Of a DNA stretch of 64,000 nucleotides, positions 37,835 through 47,466 are shown piece by piece; position 1 is the stretch's first letter; each line of letters starts with the position of its first letter. Made by a program: the position numbers and the translations under genes. This stretch comes from Buttiauxella agrestis ATCC 33320 (GTDB lineage Bacteria; Pseudomonadota; Gammaproteobacteria; Enterobacterales; Enterobacteriaceae). The DNA is taken from the NCBI GenBank assembly GCA_024169445.1, contig JALKFA010000001.1:3844001-3908000 (forward strand), read 5' to 3'. The notes beneath the pieces were generated by a model that was given only the letters and a program-made list of their open reading frames with translations, searched no databases and was not told where the DNA came from.

Positions 37835-39586
37835 CTAACCGGCGGAGTTATCTGCGACAGGCTTATTTAACACCATTAAATTTGGGTCACCGTCCGGAAG
37901 ACCATCAGGCTCAATATTTTCCAGTCGTAACACATCGCTCATAATTTGACTAAATACCGGGGCTGAAACTGCTCCGCCATAATAAGCCCCATTTTCTGGA
38001 TCGTTAATCACCACAACCAGCGCAAAGCGTGGATTACTGGCTGGCGCAACACCGGCCGTGTAAGCAATGTATTTATTGATGTACTTACCGTCATCACCAA
38101 TCTTCTTCGCCGTGCCCGTTTTTACCGCGACACGATATCCGTGCACCGCCGCTTTTACTCCACCGCCGCCAGGCAACGCCACGCTTTCCATCATATGTTC
38201 AACCTGATGAGCAATGACTTCAGACATCACGCGTTTCCCAACGACCGGTGGGTCAACACGGGTAATCGACAGCGGTCTGGAAATACCGTAACTACCAATG
38301 GTTGCGTAAACATGGGCCAGTTGCAGCGGCGTGACCATCAAACCATAGCCAAAAGAGAAGGTTGCACGATCCAGTTCTCCCCAGAACTTACGATGTGGTA
38401 AATAACCGCGGCTTTCTCCTGTCAGGCCCAGCCCCGTCGGCGAACCAAAGCCAAACTCTTTGTAGGTATCCAAAAGTTTTTGGATAGGCATTGCCAGCGA
38501 AAGACGTGATACCCCGGTATCGCTCGATTTTTGCAGGATCCCGGTCAACGTTAGCTGAGGGTAATAACCCACATCCCGAATCCGATGCCCGTCAATGGTA
38601 TAGGGATGGGTATCCACCACACTGTCGGGTTGCACAATACCTTGTTGCAGCGCGGTCATCACTACCATGGGTTTGACCGTTGAGCCGGGTTCAAAGGTGT
38701 CACTTATTGCCCGATTGCGGAAATCGTTCAACATGGCACCATCACGGTTATTCGGGTTAAATGTCGGGCAACTTGCCATAGCCAGAACTTCACCGGTATT
38801 AACATCAAGGATAACTGCGGCGGCTGATGCGGCTTTATTCCACGAAACCGCGTTGCTTAACGCATCTTCAGTCACCGTTTGCAGACGCTCATCAATGCTT
38901 AACATTAGGTTATGCGCGGGGCTTGCCGGATTTTCAGTGATATTTTCAATGACGTGACCGTGTCGGTCTTTGCGAACTAATCGCTCCCCGCCCCTCCCCA
39001 TCAATTGTCGATTGAAACTCTTTTCTATGCCCTCAATACCCTGATCATCAACATTGGTAAAACCGAGCAAATTTGCTGCGACATGCCCTGCCGGGTAAAA
39101 GCGGCGTGACTCATCGCGCAACGAAATCCCCGGTAGTTTCAAACTCTCAATATATTGGGCTTTTTGTGGATCGAGTTGACGGGCAAGGTAGATAAATCGG
39201 TCGGAAGGGCTACGACGAATACGCGCGGCGATCTCATTGAGCGGCATATTGAGCGTTGTCGCAAGTGCCTGCCAACGGCTATTCACTTGCACACCACCTT
39301 TTTCCATCACCGTTTTGGGGTCGGCCCAGATAGCTTTTACCGGTACGCTGACTGCCAATGGTCGGCCCGTACGGTCTTCAATCATGCCACGTGGAACTGT
39401 AATCGTCTCTTCGCGTAGTGAACGCATGTCCTCTTGCTTGACAAGATTCTCTGGCGAGATGATTTGCAACCAGGCTACACGTCCTAATAAAAATACCAGA
39501 CACATAAGAATAGCACTGCAAAGCAGAGCAAAACGCCACTGAATAAAGTTACCCACGACTCCAGGGGCAATTTTTCTCACTTTCAA
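37835..39586 (-). CDS. Second FtsI-type penicillin-binding protein (PBP3SAL-like)
   Basis: 583-residue class B PBP with a single N-terminal transmembrane anchor (about 18-40), a dimerisation/pedestal domain and a transpeptidase domain. The catalytic serine is Ser302 in GSTVK, the second motif is SSD (354-356) where E. coli FtsI has SSN, and the third is KTG (489-491). It is a paralogue of the essential septal FtsI, which maps in the mra cluster. Salmonella carries such a paralogue (PBP3SAL) beside rlmA, reported to drive division at acidic pH inside cells. E. coli K-12 lacks it. Acid-specific function here is inference. Confidence 0.92.
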   Translation of the reverse strand: MKVRKIAPGVVGNFIQWRFALLCSAILMCLVFLLGRVAWLQIISPENLVKQEDMRSLREETITVPRGMIEDRTGRPLAVSVPVKAIWADPKTVMEKGGVQVNSRWQALATTLNMPLNEIAARIRRSPSDRFIYLARQLDPQKAQYIESLKLPGISLRDESRRFYPAGHVAANLLGFTNVDDQGIEGIEKSFNRQLMGRGGERLVRKDRHGHVIENITENPASPAHNLMLSIDERLQTVTEDALSNAVSWNKAASAAAVILDVNTGEVLAMASCPTFNPNNRDGAMLNDFRNRAISDTFEPGSTVKPMVVMTALQQGIVQPDSVVDTHPYTIDGHRIRDVGYYPQLTLTGILQKSSDTGVSRLSLAMPIQKLLDTYKEFGFGSPTGLGLTGESRGYLPHRKFWGELDRATFSFGYGLMVTPLQLAHVYATIGSYGISRPLSITRVDPPVVGKRVMSEVIAHQVEHMMESVALPGGGGVKAAVHGYRVAVKTGTAKKIGDDGKYINKYIAYTAGVAPASNPRFALVVVINDPENGAYYGGAVSAPVFSQIMSDVLRLENIEPDGLPDGDPNLMVLNKPVADNSAG

Positions 39587-39742
39587 TCCTTCACAACAAC
39601 TAAGCGATTGAAAATTTAAACATAATGATGAAATTAACCGGACAGGAACAGTGCTACAAGATGCACTGCTTTGCTACAAAACATAACTAGTCACGGCTTG
39701 TAGAAACATATGGACAAGTAGTGCATAAGATTCAGACATGAA

Positions 39743-39769
39743 AAAGCCCCGCTACATGAGCGGGGCTTT
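39743..39769 (-). terminator. cspC terminator
   Basis: Hairpin AAAGCCCCGCT-ACATG-AGCGGGGCTTT, followed in the minus direction by TTCATG, 44 bases downstream of cspC. Confidence 0.88.
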
Positions 39770-39813
39770 CATCAAAATTTGGCGTTATTCGCGCCAGGTC
39801 TAATTCAACGGAA

Positions 39814-40023
39814 TTAGATAGCAGTGACGTTAACTGCTGCTGGGCCTTTCTGGCCGTCCTGGATTTCGAACTCAACGTTCTGGCCTTCAGCCAGAGTTTT
39901 GAAGCCGTTACCCTGGATTGCAGAGAAGTGTACGAACACGTCTTTGCTGCCGTCAGCAGGAGTAATGAAACCAAAACCTTTAGACTCGTTGAACCACTTA
40001 ACTTGACCTTTGATCTTTGCCAT
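39814..40023 (-). CDS. cspC: Cold shock-like protein CspC
   Basis: 69-residue cold-shock domain protein with RNP1 (KGFGFI) and RNP2 (VFVHF). The sequence appears identical to E. coli CspC as I know it. CspC is constitutive rather than cold-induced. It is an RNA chaperone and antiterminator that also stabilises rpoS mRNA. It is preceded at 13 bases by yobF, with which it is co-transcribed. Confidence 0.98.
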
Positions 40024-40036
40024 TTTGCAAAATTCC

Positions 40037-40180
40037 TTAGATTGTTTTCTTTGCCCGAAGGCATAACTTAGCTAAAACAGAGACATTACTGCATGAGGCA
40101 CTAATATAAGGCTCGGCAGAGAAGCGGTATTCAACGTCAACGTGTTTACTCAGAACTTCTTTACTGAAAATGCCACACAT
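40037..40180 (-). CDS. yobF: Small stress-induced protein YobF
   Basis: 47-residue protein starting [20 protein letters not shown] and ending LCLRAKKTI, matching E. coli YobF almost residue for residue. A longer open frame continues upstream to 40312, but the family start is the ATG at 40180. In E. coli YobF is a small protein whose level rises under stress by post-transcriptional control. Its own function is unknown. The adjacent cspC lies directly downstream. Confidence 0.9.
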
Positions 40181-40974
40181 AAACAGAACTGTACCTCGTT
40201 TAACCCAAAGTGTTATCACATACAACGCAATCAATGGCAAGCCATTTTTCGGCGTGAATCGATCTGTCGCACAAATTCTGAAACCAATATTGTTCATAAA
40301 AATGAAATGCACAAAATGTGCATAAAATTAACGGCGAACAAACGTGATTCCAGGCGTTCAGGCGATGACCGCAGACAACGTTTTTACCATAGCCCAAAGC
40401 TAACTTTTCGTCCAGACGAAGGACGAAAAAGTCGACACCACAGACATTATCATTATGATTTTTTTAGCATAGCTATTCAAAAAATGAGCAGCACAGAACG
40501 TCTCAAGACAGATTGAAATAGGCGATGGAAATAACGCGATTACCAGAATGAATAAAGTATGAACAGTAAGCTCTTTATATTGCACCAAAATAATGAAAGT
40601 TTAATGACACTCTGCTACACAATGAGGCAATAAAAACGTTTCACTATATTAGCCATATAATAAAATTATCTTAGGTTATCCAAAATAACACTTTAACTTT
40701 CTGGATAATATTTAAACTATTATTTTAAGCAAGAGTAAAGTTTGACCTACATGTCGTGGCATGAACAGCGATTCACCGCCATAGTCTTGCCAGATGGTTG
40801 GTGTATTCCCTGCTCTTTCCATGCTTTCGTCAAAGCGTAACATCAGCCGATTTTCGTAACTGTGGTGACACATTACGAAAACCGTCGATTTAAAGATGAG
40901 ATTTTAGAGGATCAAACCAGGGATTCATCCAACGCATGAGTCACGACAAAGCGGCGTAAACGCTTATGCAAGGA
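40181..40974. other. Long AT-rich intergenic region with one strong hairpin
   Basis: About 790 bases between yobF and yebO without a convincing gene. The left part (40181-40560) is probably the yobF-cspC promoter and leader. The middle (40590-40740) is very AT-rich. At 40851-40881 a 13-bp hairpin, TTTTCGTAA(c)TGTG-GTGA-CACATTACGAAAA, has a single bulge and lacks a T-run on either strand, so it is not a simple terminator. Confidence 0.5.
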
Positions 40975-41262
40975 TTAGCGTTCTGCCACCAGACGAATAA
41001 AATCGTCATCCTCTGCAACTTCTTCCTTAATCTCTTGCGGTTCTTCCTTCACAACTTCCGGCTCATTGGCTTCACACAGACGGCGTAGCAGAGCATTTTG
41101 TCGTTTCTGCTGTTCCAACAACTCTTCAAGCAGCTCGATCTGTTCATTACTACGGCTACTCGCTCGGTTAACAAAAAACCACATTACGAGGCCGATAACC
41201 AGCACCACCAGGGAAACTGTCAGGGACACGATATTCAACGCGCCAACACTTAATTCGTTCAT
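40975..41262 (-). CDS. yebO: Small membrane protein YebO
   Basis: 95 residues with one N-terminal transmembrane helix (about 11-31), then NRASSRSNEQIELLEELLEQQKRQNALLRRLCEANEPE, a likely coiled coil. The C-terminus is acidic and ends FIRLVAER as in E. coli. Function unknown. In the mgrB-yebO-yobF-cspC neighbourhood conserved in enterics. Confidence 0.92.
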   Translation of the reverse strand: MNELSVGALNIVSLTVSLVVLVIGLVMWFFVNRASSRSNEQIELLEELLEQQKRQNALLRRLCEANEPEVVKEEPQEIKEEVAEDDDFIRLVAER

Positions 41263-41336
41263 CTTACCACCTCAGTAAAACGCGCTATTCTACACCTGCT
41301 GCGCCCGAAGGTAAGTATCGTGTGGATAAAAAGAGT

Positions 41337-41480
41337 CTACCAGGGAATAAATTTGTTAATTGTACAAACCCCGCTGAAAAATTGTACATCCTGATCGCAC
41401 ATCACGTTGACCATCTGCGTCCAGAGTAGTAAGCAGACGAAAAAAACCGCAACTAAGATGAACCATCTGTACTTTTTCAC
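41337..41480 (-). CDS. mgrB: PhoQ feedback inhibitor MgrB
   Basis: 47-residue single-pass inner-membrane protein that binds PhoQ and represses PhoPQ signalling. Its loss gives colistin resistance in Klebsiella. One helix (about 6-24) is followed by the periplasmic part [21 protein letters not shown] with the two conserved Cys. The start is GTG at 41480 with GGAGA upstream, as in Klebsiella; the longer frame adds 23 unrelated residues. A TGGTTTA half of a PhoP box lies upstream (about 41530), but the second half is poor. The gene is intact. Confidence 0.95.
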   Translation of the reverse strand: MKKYRWFILVAVFFVCLLLWTQMVNVMCDQDVQFFSGVCTINKFIPW

Positions 41481-41638
41481 TACATTCTCCACATTAAAAG
41501 CTTTAGAGAGTAAGTCTGGCATACGCAACCTAAACCAGGCATCACTCAACTCAGATTTTATTTAAGAATCATCACATTGATACTTTAGTGCTACGCGCTA
41601 CGCTTAACACTCTAATAAAGTAATAATAAGAGGTAGAT

Positions 41639-41881
41639 ATGCGTGTCGTGATCCGCACTATTCTGGTGATAGTGCTGCTGTGGATCGGTTTACTCCTCTC
41701 TGGCTACGGAGTATTGATTGGGAGCCATCAAAATGCAGCGGGTATGGGACTGCAATGCAAATACCTCACTGCACGAAATATCACCACTGCACAATTCATT
41801 CATAGTGAAAGTGGTATTATCGGACTGAGTGATTGCCCTGTATTGCGTAAAAGTGACAAGGTTATTGATAACGGACAGTAG
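41639..41881 (+). CDS. yobH: YobH family small protein
   Basis: 80-residue protein with a hydrophobic N-terminus (about 4-27, signal peptide or anchor) and the conserved GLQCKYLTARNITTAQF...GLSDCPVLRKSD. The two Cys could form a disulfide in the periplasm. It matches E. coli YobH in position and sequence. Function unknown. It is convergent with kdgR and preceded by AGAGGTAG. Confidence 0.9.
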   Translation: MRVVIRTILVIVLLWIGLLLSGYGVLIGSHQNAAGMGLQCKYLTARNITTAQFIHSESGIIGLSDCPVLRKSDKVIDNGQ

Positions 41882-41898
41882 ATAATCGAAGAGTAAAA

Positions 41899-41930
41899 AA
41901 ACGCCGCTATTTAGCGGCGTTTAATTTTTC
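41899..41930. terminator. Bidirectional terminator yobH/kdgR
   Basis: Hairpin AAACGCCGCT-ATTT-AGCGGCGTTT with A-run on the left and TAATTTTTC on the right, between convergent genes. Confidence 0.88.
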
Positions 41931-41931
41931 A

Positions 41932-42723
41932 TCAGAATGGATATTCGTGATAACCCATTTGCTCAGAAATAGTGCGCGCAGCGTCATGTAGCATAGCGAC
42001 ATATTCGTGAAGGCGGTCTTCAGAAAAACGCAAAGTCGGGAATGAAATACTTAAACCGGCAATCACAACACCAAAGCGGTCAAATACCGGCACGCCGATG
42101 CAGCGCAAACCTTCTTCTTGTTCTTCGTTATCTTCGCCATAACCTTGCTTACGAACCGTATCCAGAACATCCATCAATTCGTCGGTGCAGGTAATGGTAC
42201 GTTCAGTGCTGCGGGTGTACTCCACATCGGCAAGAATTTCACGTACTTCTTCACGGTCACGCCAGGCCAGAAGCACTTTACCAATTGCAGTACTGTACAA
42301 CGGGTTACGACGACCAATGCGCGAATACATACGCAAGTTGTACATTGAGTCGATCTTGTGGATATAGACAATACTGTCTTCATCCAACGCACCCAAGTGG
42401 ATCGTTTCTTTTGTCAGACGCGACAGTTCACGCATCTGGATGTCAGCACTACGAATCAAATCAACATTTTGCAACGCACGCGCGCCAAGTTCGAACAACT
42501 TCAGCGTAAGCGAGTATTTCTCAGATTCGCCTTCCTGAGCCACATAACCCAAGGATTTCATTGTCTGCAAAAAGCGATAGACGGTGCTTTTTGACATCAT
42601 TACGCGTTGCGATAATTCAGTAATACCAATTTCGCGTTCTTCGCCAAGAGCCTGTAAGATGCCAAAAACTTTCAGGACAGAAGAGACAGAATCAGGTTGT
42701 TTATCCAGATCTGCGATTGCCAT
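41932..42723 (-). CDS. kdgR: Pectin/KDG catabolism repressor KdgR
   Basis: IclR-family repressor that senses 2-keto-3-deoxygluconate. The N-terminal winged helix (SVSSVLKVFGILQALGEEREIGITELSQRVMMSKSTVYRFLQTMKSLGYV) and the C-terminal effector domain (YSRIGRRNPLYSTAIGKVLLAW, EEQEEGLRCIGVPVFDRFG) are intact. 263 residues. In enterics it represses kdgT, kdgK, eda and yebQ-type genes. It is divergent from yebQ, as in E. coli. Confidence 0.97.
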   Translation of the reverse strand: MAIADLDKQPDSVSSVLKVFGILQALGEEREIGITELSQRVMMSKSTVYRFLQTMKSLGYVAQEGESEKYSLTLKLFELGARALQNVDLIRSADIQMRELSRLTKETIHLGALDEDSIVYIHKIDSMYNLRMYSRIGRRNPLYSTAIGKVLLAWRDREEVREILADVEYTRSTERTITCTDELMDVLDTVRKQGYGEDNEEQEEGLRCIGVPVFDRFGVVIAGLSISFPTLRFSEDRLHEYVAMLHDAARTISEQMGYHEYPF

Positions 42724-42900
42724 TAAATCACCTCGATCGCATTTGTTTTATAAAAATTAGAACCGGTTTTTAGTATAAGTTGACTACCATGTCATCGCAA
42801 TGAATCTATTCTATATCGTTACAAATCTGCGACATATCCCGTAAATTTAGTGCTATTATTATTTCTCCCCGAATACAGCCCCGTGAATTCAATCTTTCCT

Positions 42901-44277
42901 ATGGATAAAACCCTTGCTGATGGGCTGCCATTACCGCGGCGCTATGGTGCTATTTTAGCCATTGCGTTAGGTATTACTATGGCCGTGCTTGATGGCGTAA
43001 TCGCTAACGTCGCCCTTCCCACCATTGCCCGCGAACTTAATGCCAGTCCGGCAGAATCCATCTGGATTGTTAACAGTTACCAAATAGCGATAATTGTTTC
43101 ATTACTTTCCATGTCGTTTCTGGGGGATATTTTTGGTTATCGCCGGGTATATCAGTGCGGGCTAATGCTGTTTTGTGTGACATCCCTTTTTTGTGCGTTA
43201 TCGAATTCTTTACCCATGCTGACATTTGCTCGCGTACTGCAGGGATTCGGCGGTGCGGCATTAATGAGCGTAAATACCGCGCTCATTCGGCTTATTTATC
43301 CACAAAAACACCTTGGCCGCGGCATGGGAATTAACTCATTTATTGTTGCCGTTTCATCAGCTGCCGGGCCGACTATTGCTGCCGCCATTCTATCCGTTGC
43401 TTCCTGGAAATGGTTATTTTTGGTTAACGTGCCCATTGGCATCATTGCACTATTATTGTCTCTGCGTTTCTTGCCAGCGAACCAACAAAAATCCCAGGGG
43501 CAGCGCTTTGATATTCCAGGCGCCATCATGAATGCCCTGACGTTTGGCTTATTGATTTCTGCCATCAGCGGGTTTGCTCAGGGCCAGTCTGGCTGGCTTA
43601 TTCTCAGTGAACTGGCAGCCTTGCTAGTCATTGGATCTTTCTTTATACGCCGCCAGTTAAAACTCCCTTTCCCATTATTGCCGGTCGATTTACTGCGTAT
43701 CCCGGTGTTTTCTTTATCCATTGGAACATCAGTGTGTTCTTTTACCGCGCAGATGCTGGCAATGGTTTCTTTACCCTTTTTCCTGCAATCGACATTAGGT
43801 CGTAGTGAAGTGGAAACTGGCCTGCTACTGACGCCGTGGCCCATCGCAACCATGATTATGGCTCCGGTCGCTGGTCATTTAATTGGACGAGTACATGCGG
43901 GATTATTAGGTGGAATCGGACTTGTAATGATGGCTTGCGGTCTGTTTGCTTTGGCGCTGTTGCCACATAACCCTTCTGACATAGATATTATCTGGCGCAT
44001 GTTCTTGTGCGGTGCAGGTTTTGGCTTGTTCCAGTCCCCCAATAACCACACCATTATCTCTTCTGCTCCGCGTCACCGCAGCGGTGGTGCCAGCGGCATG
44101 TTAGGCACGGCCAGGTTACTCGGCCAGAGTTGTGGTGCAGCTTTGGTAGCACTGATGTTCAACCTGTTCACCACTCACGGAACGCACGCCTCGTTACTTC
44201 TGGCCGGCAGTTTTGCTACCGTCGCGGCTATTGTTAGCAGTTTGCGGTTATCTCAACCTACTGCTTCGCAGGCATAA
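42901..44277 (+). CDS. yebQ: MFS drug transporter YebQ
   Basis: 458-residue major facilitator of the DHA2 (14-helix) type. Helix 1 has GITMAVLDGVIANVALPTIARELNAS, and the motif A region is SFLGDIFGYRRVYQCG. Antiporter motif C-like AAGPTIAAAIL follows. The start is taken as the ATG at 42901, which gives MDKTLADGLPLPRRYG like the E. coli N-terminus; a GTG 51 bases upstream opens a longer frame. Substrate unknown. In E. coli it is thought to belong to the KdgR regulon. Confidence 0.92.
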   Translation: MDKTLADGLPLPRRYGAILAIALGITMAVLDGVIANVALPTIARELNASPAESIWIVNSYQIAIIVSLLSMSFLGDIFGYRRVYQCGLMLFCVTSLFCALSNSLPMLTFARVLQGFGGAALMSVNTALIRLIYPQKHLGRGMGINSFIVAVSSAAGPTIAAAILSVASWKWLFLVNVPIGIIALLLSLRFLPANQQKSQGQRFDIPGAIMNALTFGLLISAISGFAQGQSGWLILSELAALLVIGSFFIRRQLKLPFPLLPVDLLRIPVFSLSIGTSVCSFTAQMLAMVSLPFFLQSTLGRSEVETGLLLTPWPIATMIMAPVAGHLIGRVHAGLLGGIGLVMMACGLFALALLPHNPSDIDIIWRMFLCGAGFGLFQSPNNHTIISSAPRHRSGGASGMLGTARLLGQSCGAALVALMFNLFTTHGTHASLLLAGSFATVAAIVSSLRLSQPTASQA

Positions 44278-44306
44278 AAAAAGCGTGCCAGCGATGGCAC
44301 GCTTTT
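44277..44306. terminator. Bidirectional terminator yebQ/htpX
   Basis: Hairpin AAAAGCGTGCCA-GCGA-TGGCACGCTTTT between the convergent yebQ and htpX, with A and T runs on both sides. Confidence 0.92.
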
Positions 44307-44322
44307 TTATCAATATTTATCA

Positions 44323-45204
44323 CTACTTCAGATATTCGCCGTTACGCAGTGCTTCAATACGTTTGTCCAAAGGTGGGTGAGTCATAAACAATTCGCTCAT
44401 TGACTTCGCCTTACCGTTGATACAAAACGCCATCATGCTACTGGCTTCTTGCGGTTCATAGCTGGTTTTCAGACGCTGTAAAGCAGCAATCATTTTTTCA
44501 CGGCCGACTAATTTTGCAGATCCGGCATCAGCGTGGAATTCACGGTGACGTGAGAACCACATAGTAATGATGCTGGCCAGAATACCGAATACCAACTCCA
44601 GTACGGTCGCAATTGCAAAATAGACAAACGGGTTACCGTTGTTACTTTCACCTTCATCCCGATTACCTGACAGGAAGCCTGAGGCAACCTGTGCAATGAT
44701 TCGCGAAATAAAGATAACGAAGGTGTTCACCACACCTTGAATCAGCGTCATGGTTACCATATCGCCGTTCGCAATGTGGCTAATTTCGTGAGCAATTACC
44801 GCTTCTGCTTCATCACGGCTCATGTTCTGCAACAGGCCGGTACTGACCGCAACCAACGAGGCATTACGGCGTGCGCCAGTAGCAAACGCGTTGATATCTG
44901 GCGCATGGTAAACCGCCACCTGAGGCATAGCGATACCCGCCTGCTGCGACTGCTGACGAACGGTTTCCATCAGCCAGCGCTCAGTTTCATTACGTGGCTG
45001 CTCAATCACTTCACCGCCAACTGAACGTAATGCCATCCATTTGGACATCAGTAACGAGATGATTGAACCACCAAAGCCAAACAACACCGCCATGATCATC
45101 AGACCCTGTACGCTGCTCGACTGGATCCCCGTCAGGCTTAGCACTAGCCCGAATACGACCATGACTGCAAGGTTGGTCAACAGGAAAAGCCCGATACGCA
45201 TCAT
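44323..45204 (-). CDS. htpX: Membrane zinc protease HtpX
   Basis: M48 metalloprotease for quality control of inner-membrane proteins, working beside FtsH and induced by CpxR. Four membrane segments lie in 293 residues, with the zinc motif HEISH (His139, Glu140, His143) and third ligand Glu in [18 protein letters not shown]. The start is the first of tandem ATGs at 45204 ([17 protein letters not shown]), matching E. coli. The longer frame begins with an extra basic stretch. Confidence 0.97.
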   Translation of the reverse strand: MMRIGLFLLTNLAVMVVFGLVLSLTGIQSSSVQGLMIMAVLFGFGGSIISLLMSKWMALRSVGGEVIEQPRNETERWLMETVRQQSQQAGIAMPQVAVYHAPDINAFATGARRNASLVAVSTGLLQNMSRDEAEAVIAHEISHIANGDMVTMTLIQGVVNTFVIFISRIIAQVASGFLSGNRDEGESNNGNPFVYFAIATVLELVFGILASIITMWFSRHREFHADAGSAKLVGREKMIAALQRLKTSYEPQEASSMMAFCINGKAKSMSELFMTHPPLDKRIEALRNGEYLK

Positions 45205-45365
45205 AATTTTCTTTTTACCTCGGTTAAAAATACGCATTCTGCGTTACCCCACATCGTAGGGGCAAGCCTGCTATTTTCAAGCATTCATCGTTGCCAAGTG
45301 GTTAATAATACATAACTTTACATTTAGAAAGAGCTAGGTTTACGCGGCTTGATAGAGGTAAAAAA

Positions 45366-45395
45366 AACAGGCACAAAAATTTGTGCCTGTTGGGG
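45366..45395 (-). terminator. prc terminator
   Basis: Hairpin AACAGGCACAAA-AATTTGTGCCTGTT, followed by eight T in the minus direction, downstream of prc. Confidence 0.9.
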
Positions 45396-45397
45396 AG

Positions 45398-47446
45398 TTA
45401 CTTAGCAGGAGCCGGTTGCTCGGCTGGCTTATCTTGCTGCATTTTTGCAAGGTCCAGCGCGATATGAACCGTTTCATCGAGATAAGGATCTGGTTCCTGA
45501 TAATCCTTCGGCAAGTCTTCCAGTTTCTTCAACGGAGCTTTACCTTCCCGCTTGTAGCGATCGTTGATGCGTGCCAGACGCGTCGCATCGTCTTCCTGGT
45601 TTTCTTTCTCACGTTGAGCAAGATTCAGGGAAACAATATTGCGCTTCTCTTTCAGGGCATTGAAGCGAGCAATGTCCTTCATGATGTACTGGAACTCAGG
45701 ATCGGCTGCAATTCTGTCCTGGTGCAGTTTGAGCAGTTGCGGTTCGAACGGTGTCAGATCGCCTGACTTGACGTAAGTTGCGGCATTAATGCTATCCCAT
45801 GGGAGCGCGTTATCTTCGAACTTCTCGCCAGTTTCTGTCTCTTCCGTACCGGTCGGCATCATCACGTCTGGCGTAACACCTTTACGCTGAGTACTGCCGC
45901 CATTAATGCGGTAGAACTTCTGGATGGTGTATTGCACAGAGCCTAATGCAGGCCATTCAGGGCGAAGCATCTGATCGTAGATACGGTTCAACGAACGATA
46001 CTGCTGAACAGTCCCTTTACCGAAGGTCGGCTCACCGACAATCAACGCACGGCCATAATCCTGCATTGCAGCGGCGAAAATCTCAGATGCGGAGGCACTG
46101 AAACGGTCAACCATAACAACCAGCGGGCCTTTGTAGTACACAACGCCATCGGTATCGCTGTCTTCACGCACTTTACCGTTGTTATCACGTACCTGAACAA
46201 CTGGGCCACCAGGGATAAACAGGCCAGAAAGCGACACAGCTTCGGTCAATGCACCGCCACCGTTAGAACGTAAATCGATAATCACGCTCTTCACATTCTG
46301 TTTTTCCATCTTCTGCAACTGGACTTTGACGTCATCCGTCAAACCAACATAGAAGCCTGGAATATCCAGCACGCCGACTTTGTCTTTACCAACCGTTTTA
46401 ATGGTGAGTTTAACGGCACGGTCTTCAAGACGAATACGTTCACGCGTTAACGTGACGATGCGTGTTTTAGTGCCCTTGCCCGCAGGTAAGACTTCAAGAC
46501 GAACCTTACTGCCTTTTGGTCCCTTGATCAGCGCAACCACATCATCAAGACGCCAGCCAATCACATCAACCATGGCTTTGCCGGTTTGACCGACACCCAC
46601 AATACGATCGCCTACGGTAATCGCTTTGCTTTTCGCCGCCGGACCACCCGCAACCATCGAGTTGATCACTGTGTAGTCATCATCCATTTGCAGCACCGCA
46701 CCAATACCTTCCAGAGATAAACTCATTTCAGTATTGAATTGTTCAGTATTGCGTGGAGACAAATAGTTAGTATGCGGATCGATTTCGTGAGCAAAGGCGG
46801 TCATTGCCAGAGAGAAAACATCTTCACTGTTAGACTGCGCCAGACGGCGAATCGCAAACTGGTAGCGCTTAGTCAGCGTTTCACGAATTTCCTGATCGGT
46901 TTTACCGGTCAGTTTCAAACTTAATTCGTCAAACTTAACTTTGCTGTCCCACAGACTATTTAACTCGGCGGTACTTGCAGGCCACGGAGATTTGCTGCGA
47001 TCCACATTGAAGGTGTCATTGCCGGTGAAATCCATCGGCTTTTCAAGCACTTTCAGCGCGTATTGATAACGTTCAAAACGGCGCTTCTGGGCCAGATTAT
47101 AGAGATCGTAAAATACGTCCAGTTTACCGGTGCGCAATTCATCGCCAATCTGTTTTTTCCGCGACACAAACTGCTCAACGTCACTGGCAAGCAGCACGTT
47201 GTGGCTATAGTCGAGGAGGTTTAGGTAGCGATCGAAAATTTTTGCGGAAAAATTTTCATCCAGATCAAACTGGCGATAATGCGAGCGAGTGAAGCGTGAA
47301 GTTACACGCTCACTCACCGTTGCATGCTGTGTCTCTTCCTTTAACTGCGGGATTTGAGAAGCTTGCGTGATATTTTCGACGGCCAGTGCGCTACCTGCAA
47401 GAAACAACAGACTAGCGACTGCCGTACGCTTAAAGAGTTTGTTCAT
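45398..47446 (-). CDS. prc: Tail-specific periplasmic protease Prc (Tsp)
   Basis: 682-residue S41 protease, the E. coli length. It processes the FtsI C-terminus and degrades MepS with the adaptor NlpI, and it clears ssrA-tagged periplasmic proteins. A signal peptide (about 1-22), a PDZ domain (SLEGIGAVLQMDDDYTVINSMVAGGPAAKS) and the Ser-Lys dyad in DRFSASASEIFAAAMQDYGRALIVGEPTFGKGTVQ are present. It lies 20 bases downstream of proQ in one transcript. Confidence 0.97.
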   Translation of the reverse strand: MNKLFKRTAVASLLFLAGSALAVENITQASQIPQLKEETQHATVSERVTSRFTRSHYRQFDLDENFSAKIFDRYLNLLDYSHNVLLASDVEQFVSRKKQIGDELRTGKLDVFYDLYNLAQKRRFERYQYALKVLEKPMDFTGNDTFNVDRSKSPWPASTAELNSLWDSKVKFDELSLKLTGKTDQEIRETLTKRYQFAIRRLAQSNSEDVFSLAMTAFAHEIDPHTNYLSPRNTEQFNTEMSLSLEGIGAVLQMDDDYTVINSMVAGGPAAKSKAITVGDRIVGVGQTGKAMVDVIGWRLDDVVALIKGPKGSKVRLEVLPAGKGTKTRIVTLTRERIRLEDRAVKLTIKTVGKDKVGVLDIPGFYVGLTDDVKVQLQKMEKQNVKSVIIDLRSNGGGALTEAVSLSGLFIPGGPVVQVRDNNGKVREDSDTDGVVYYKGPLVVMVDRFSASASEIFAAAMQDYGRALIVGEPTFGKGTVQQYRSLNRIYDQMLRPEWPALGSVQYTIQKFYRINGGSTQRKGVTPDVMMPTGTEETETGEKFEDNALPWDSINAATYVKSGDLTPFEPQLLKLHQDRIAADPEFQYIMKDIARFNALKEKRNIVSLNLAQREKENQEDDATRLARINDRYKREGKAPLKKLEDLPKDYQEPDPYLDETVHIALDLAKMQQDKPAEQPAPAK

Positions 47447-47466
47447 GCCCGGGTCTGGCCTCCGTT

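Noticed and set aside
41481-41560. PhoP box upstream of mgrB
   Set aside because: Only one half-site (TGGTTTA) is convincing; the second half at the right spacing matches 3 of 6 positions. It was left as a remark in the mgrB entry.
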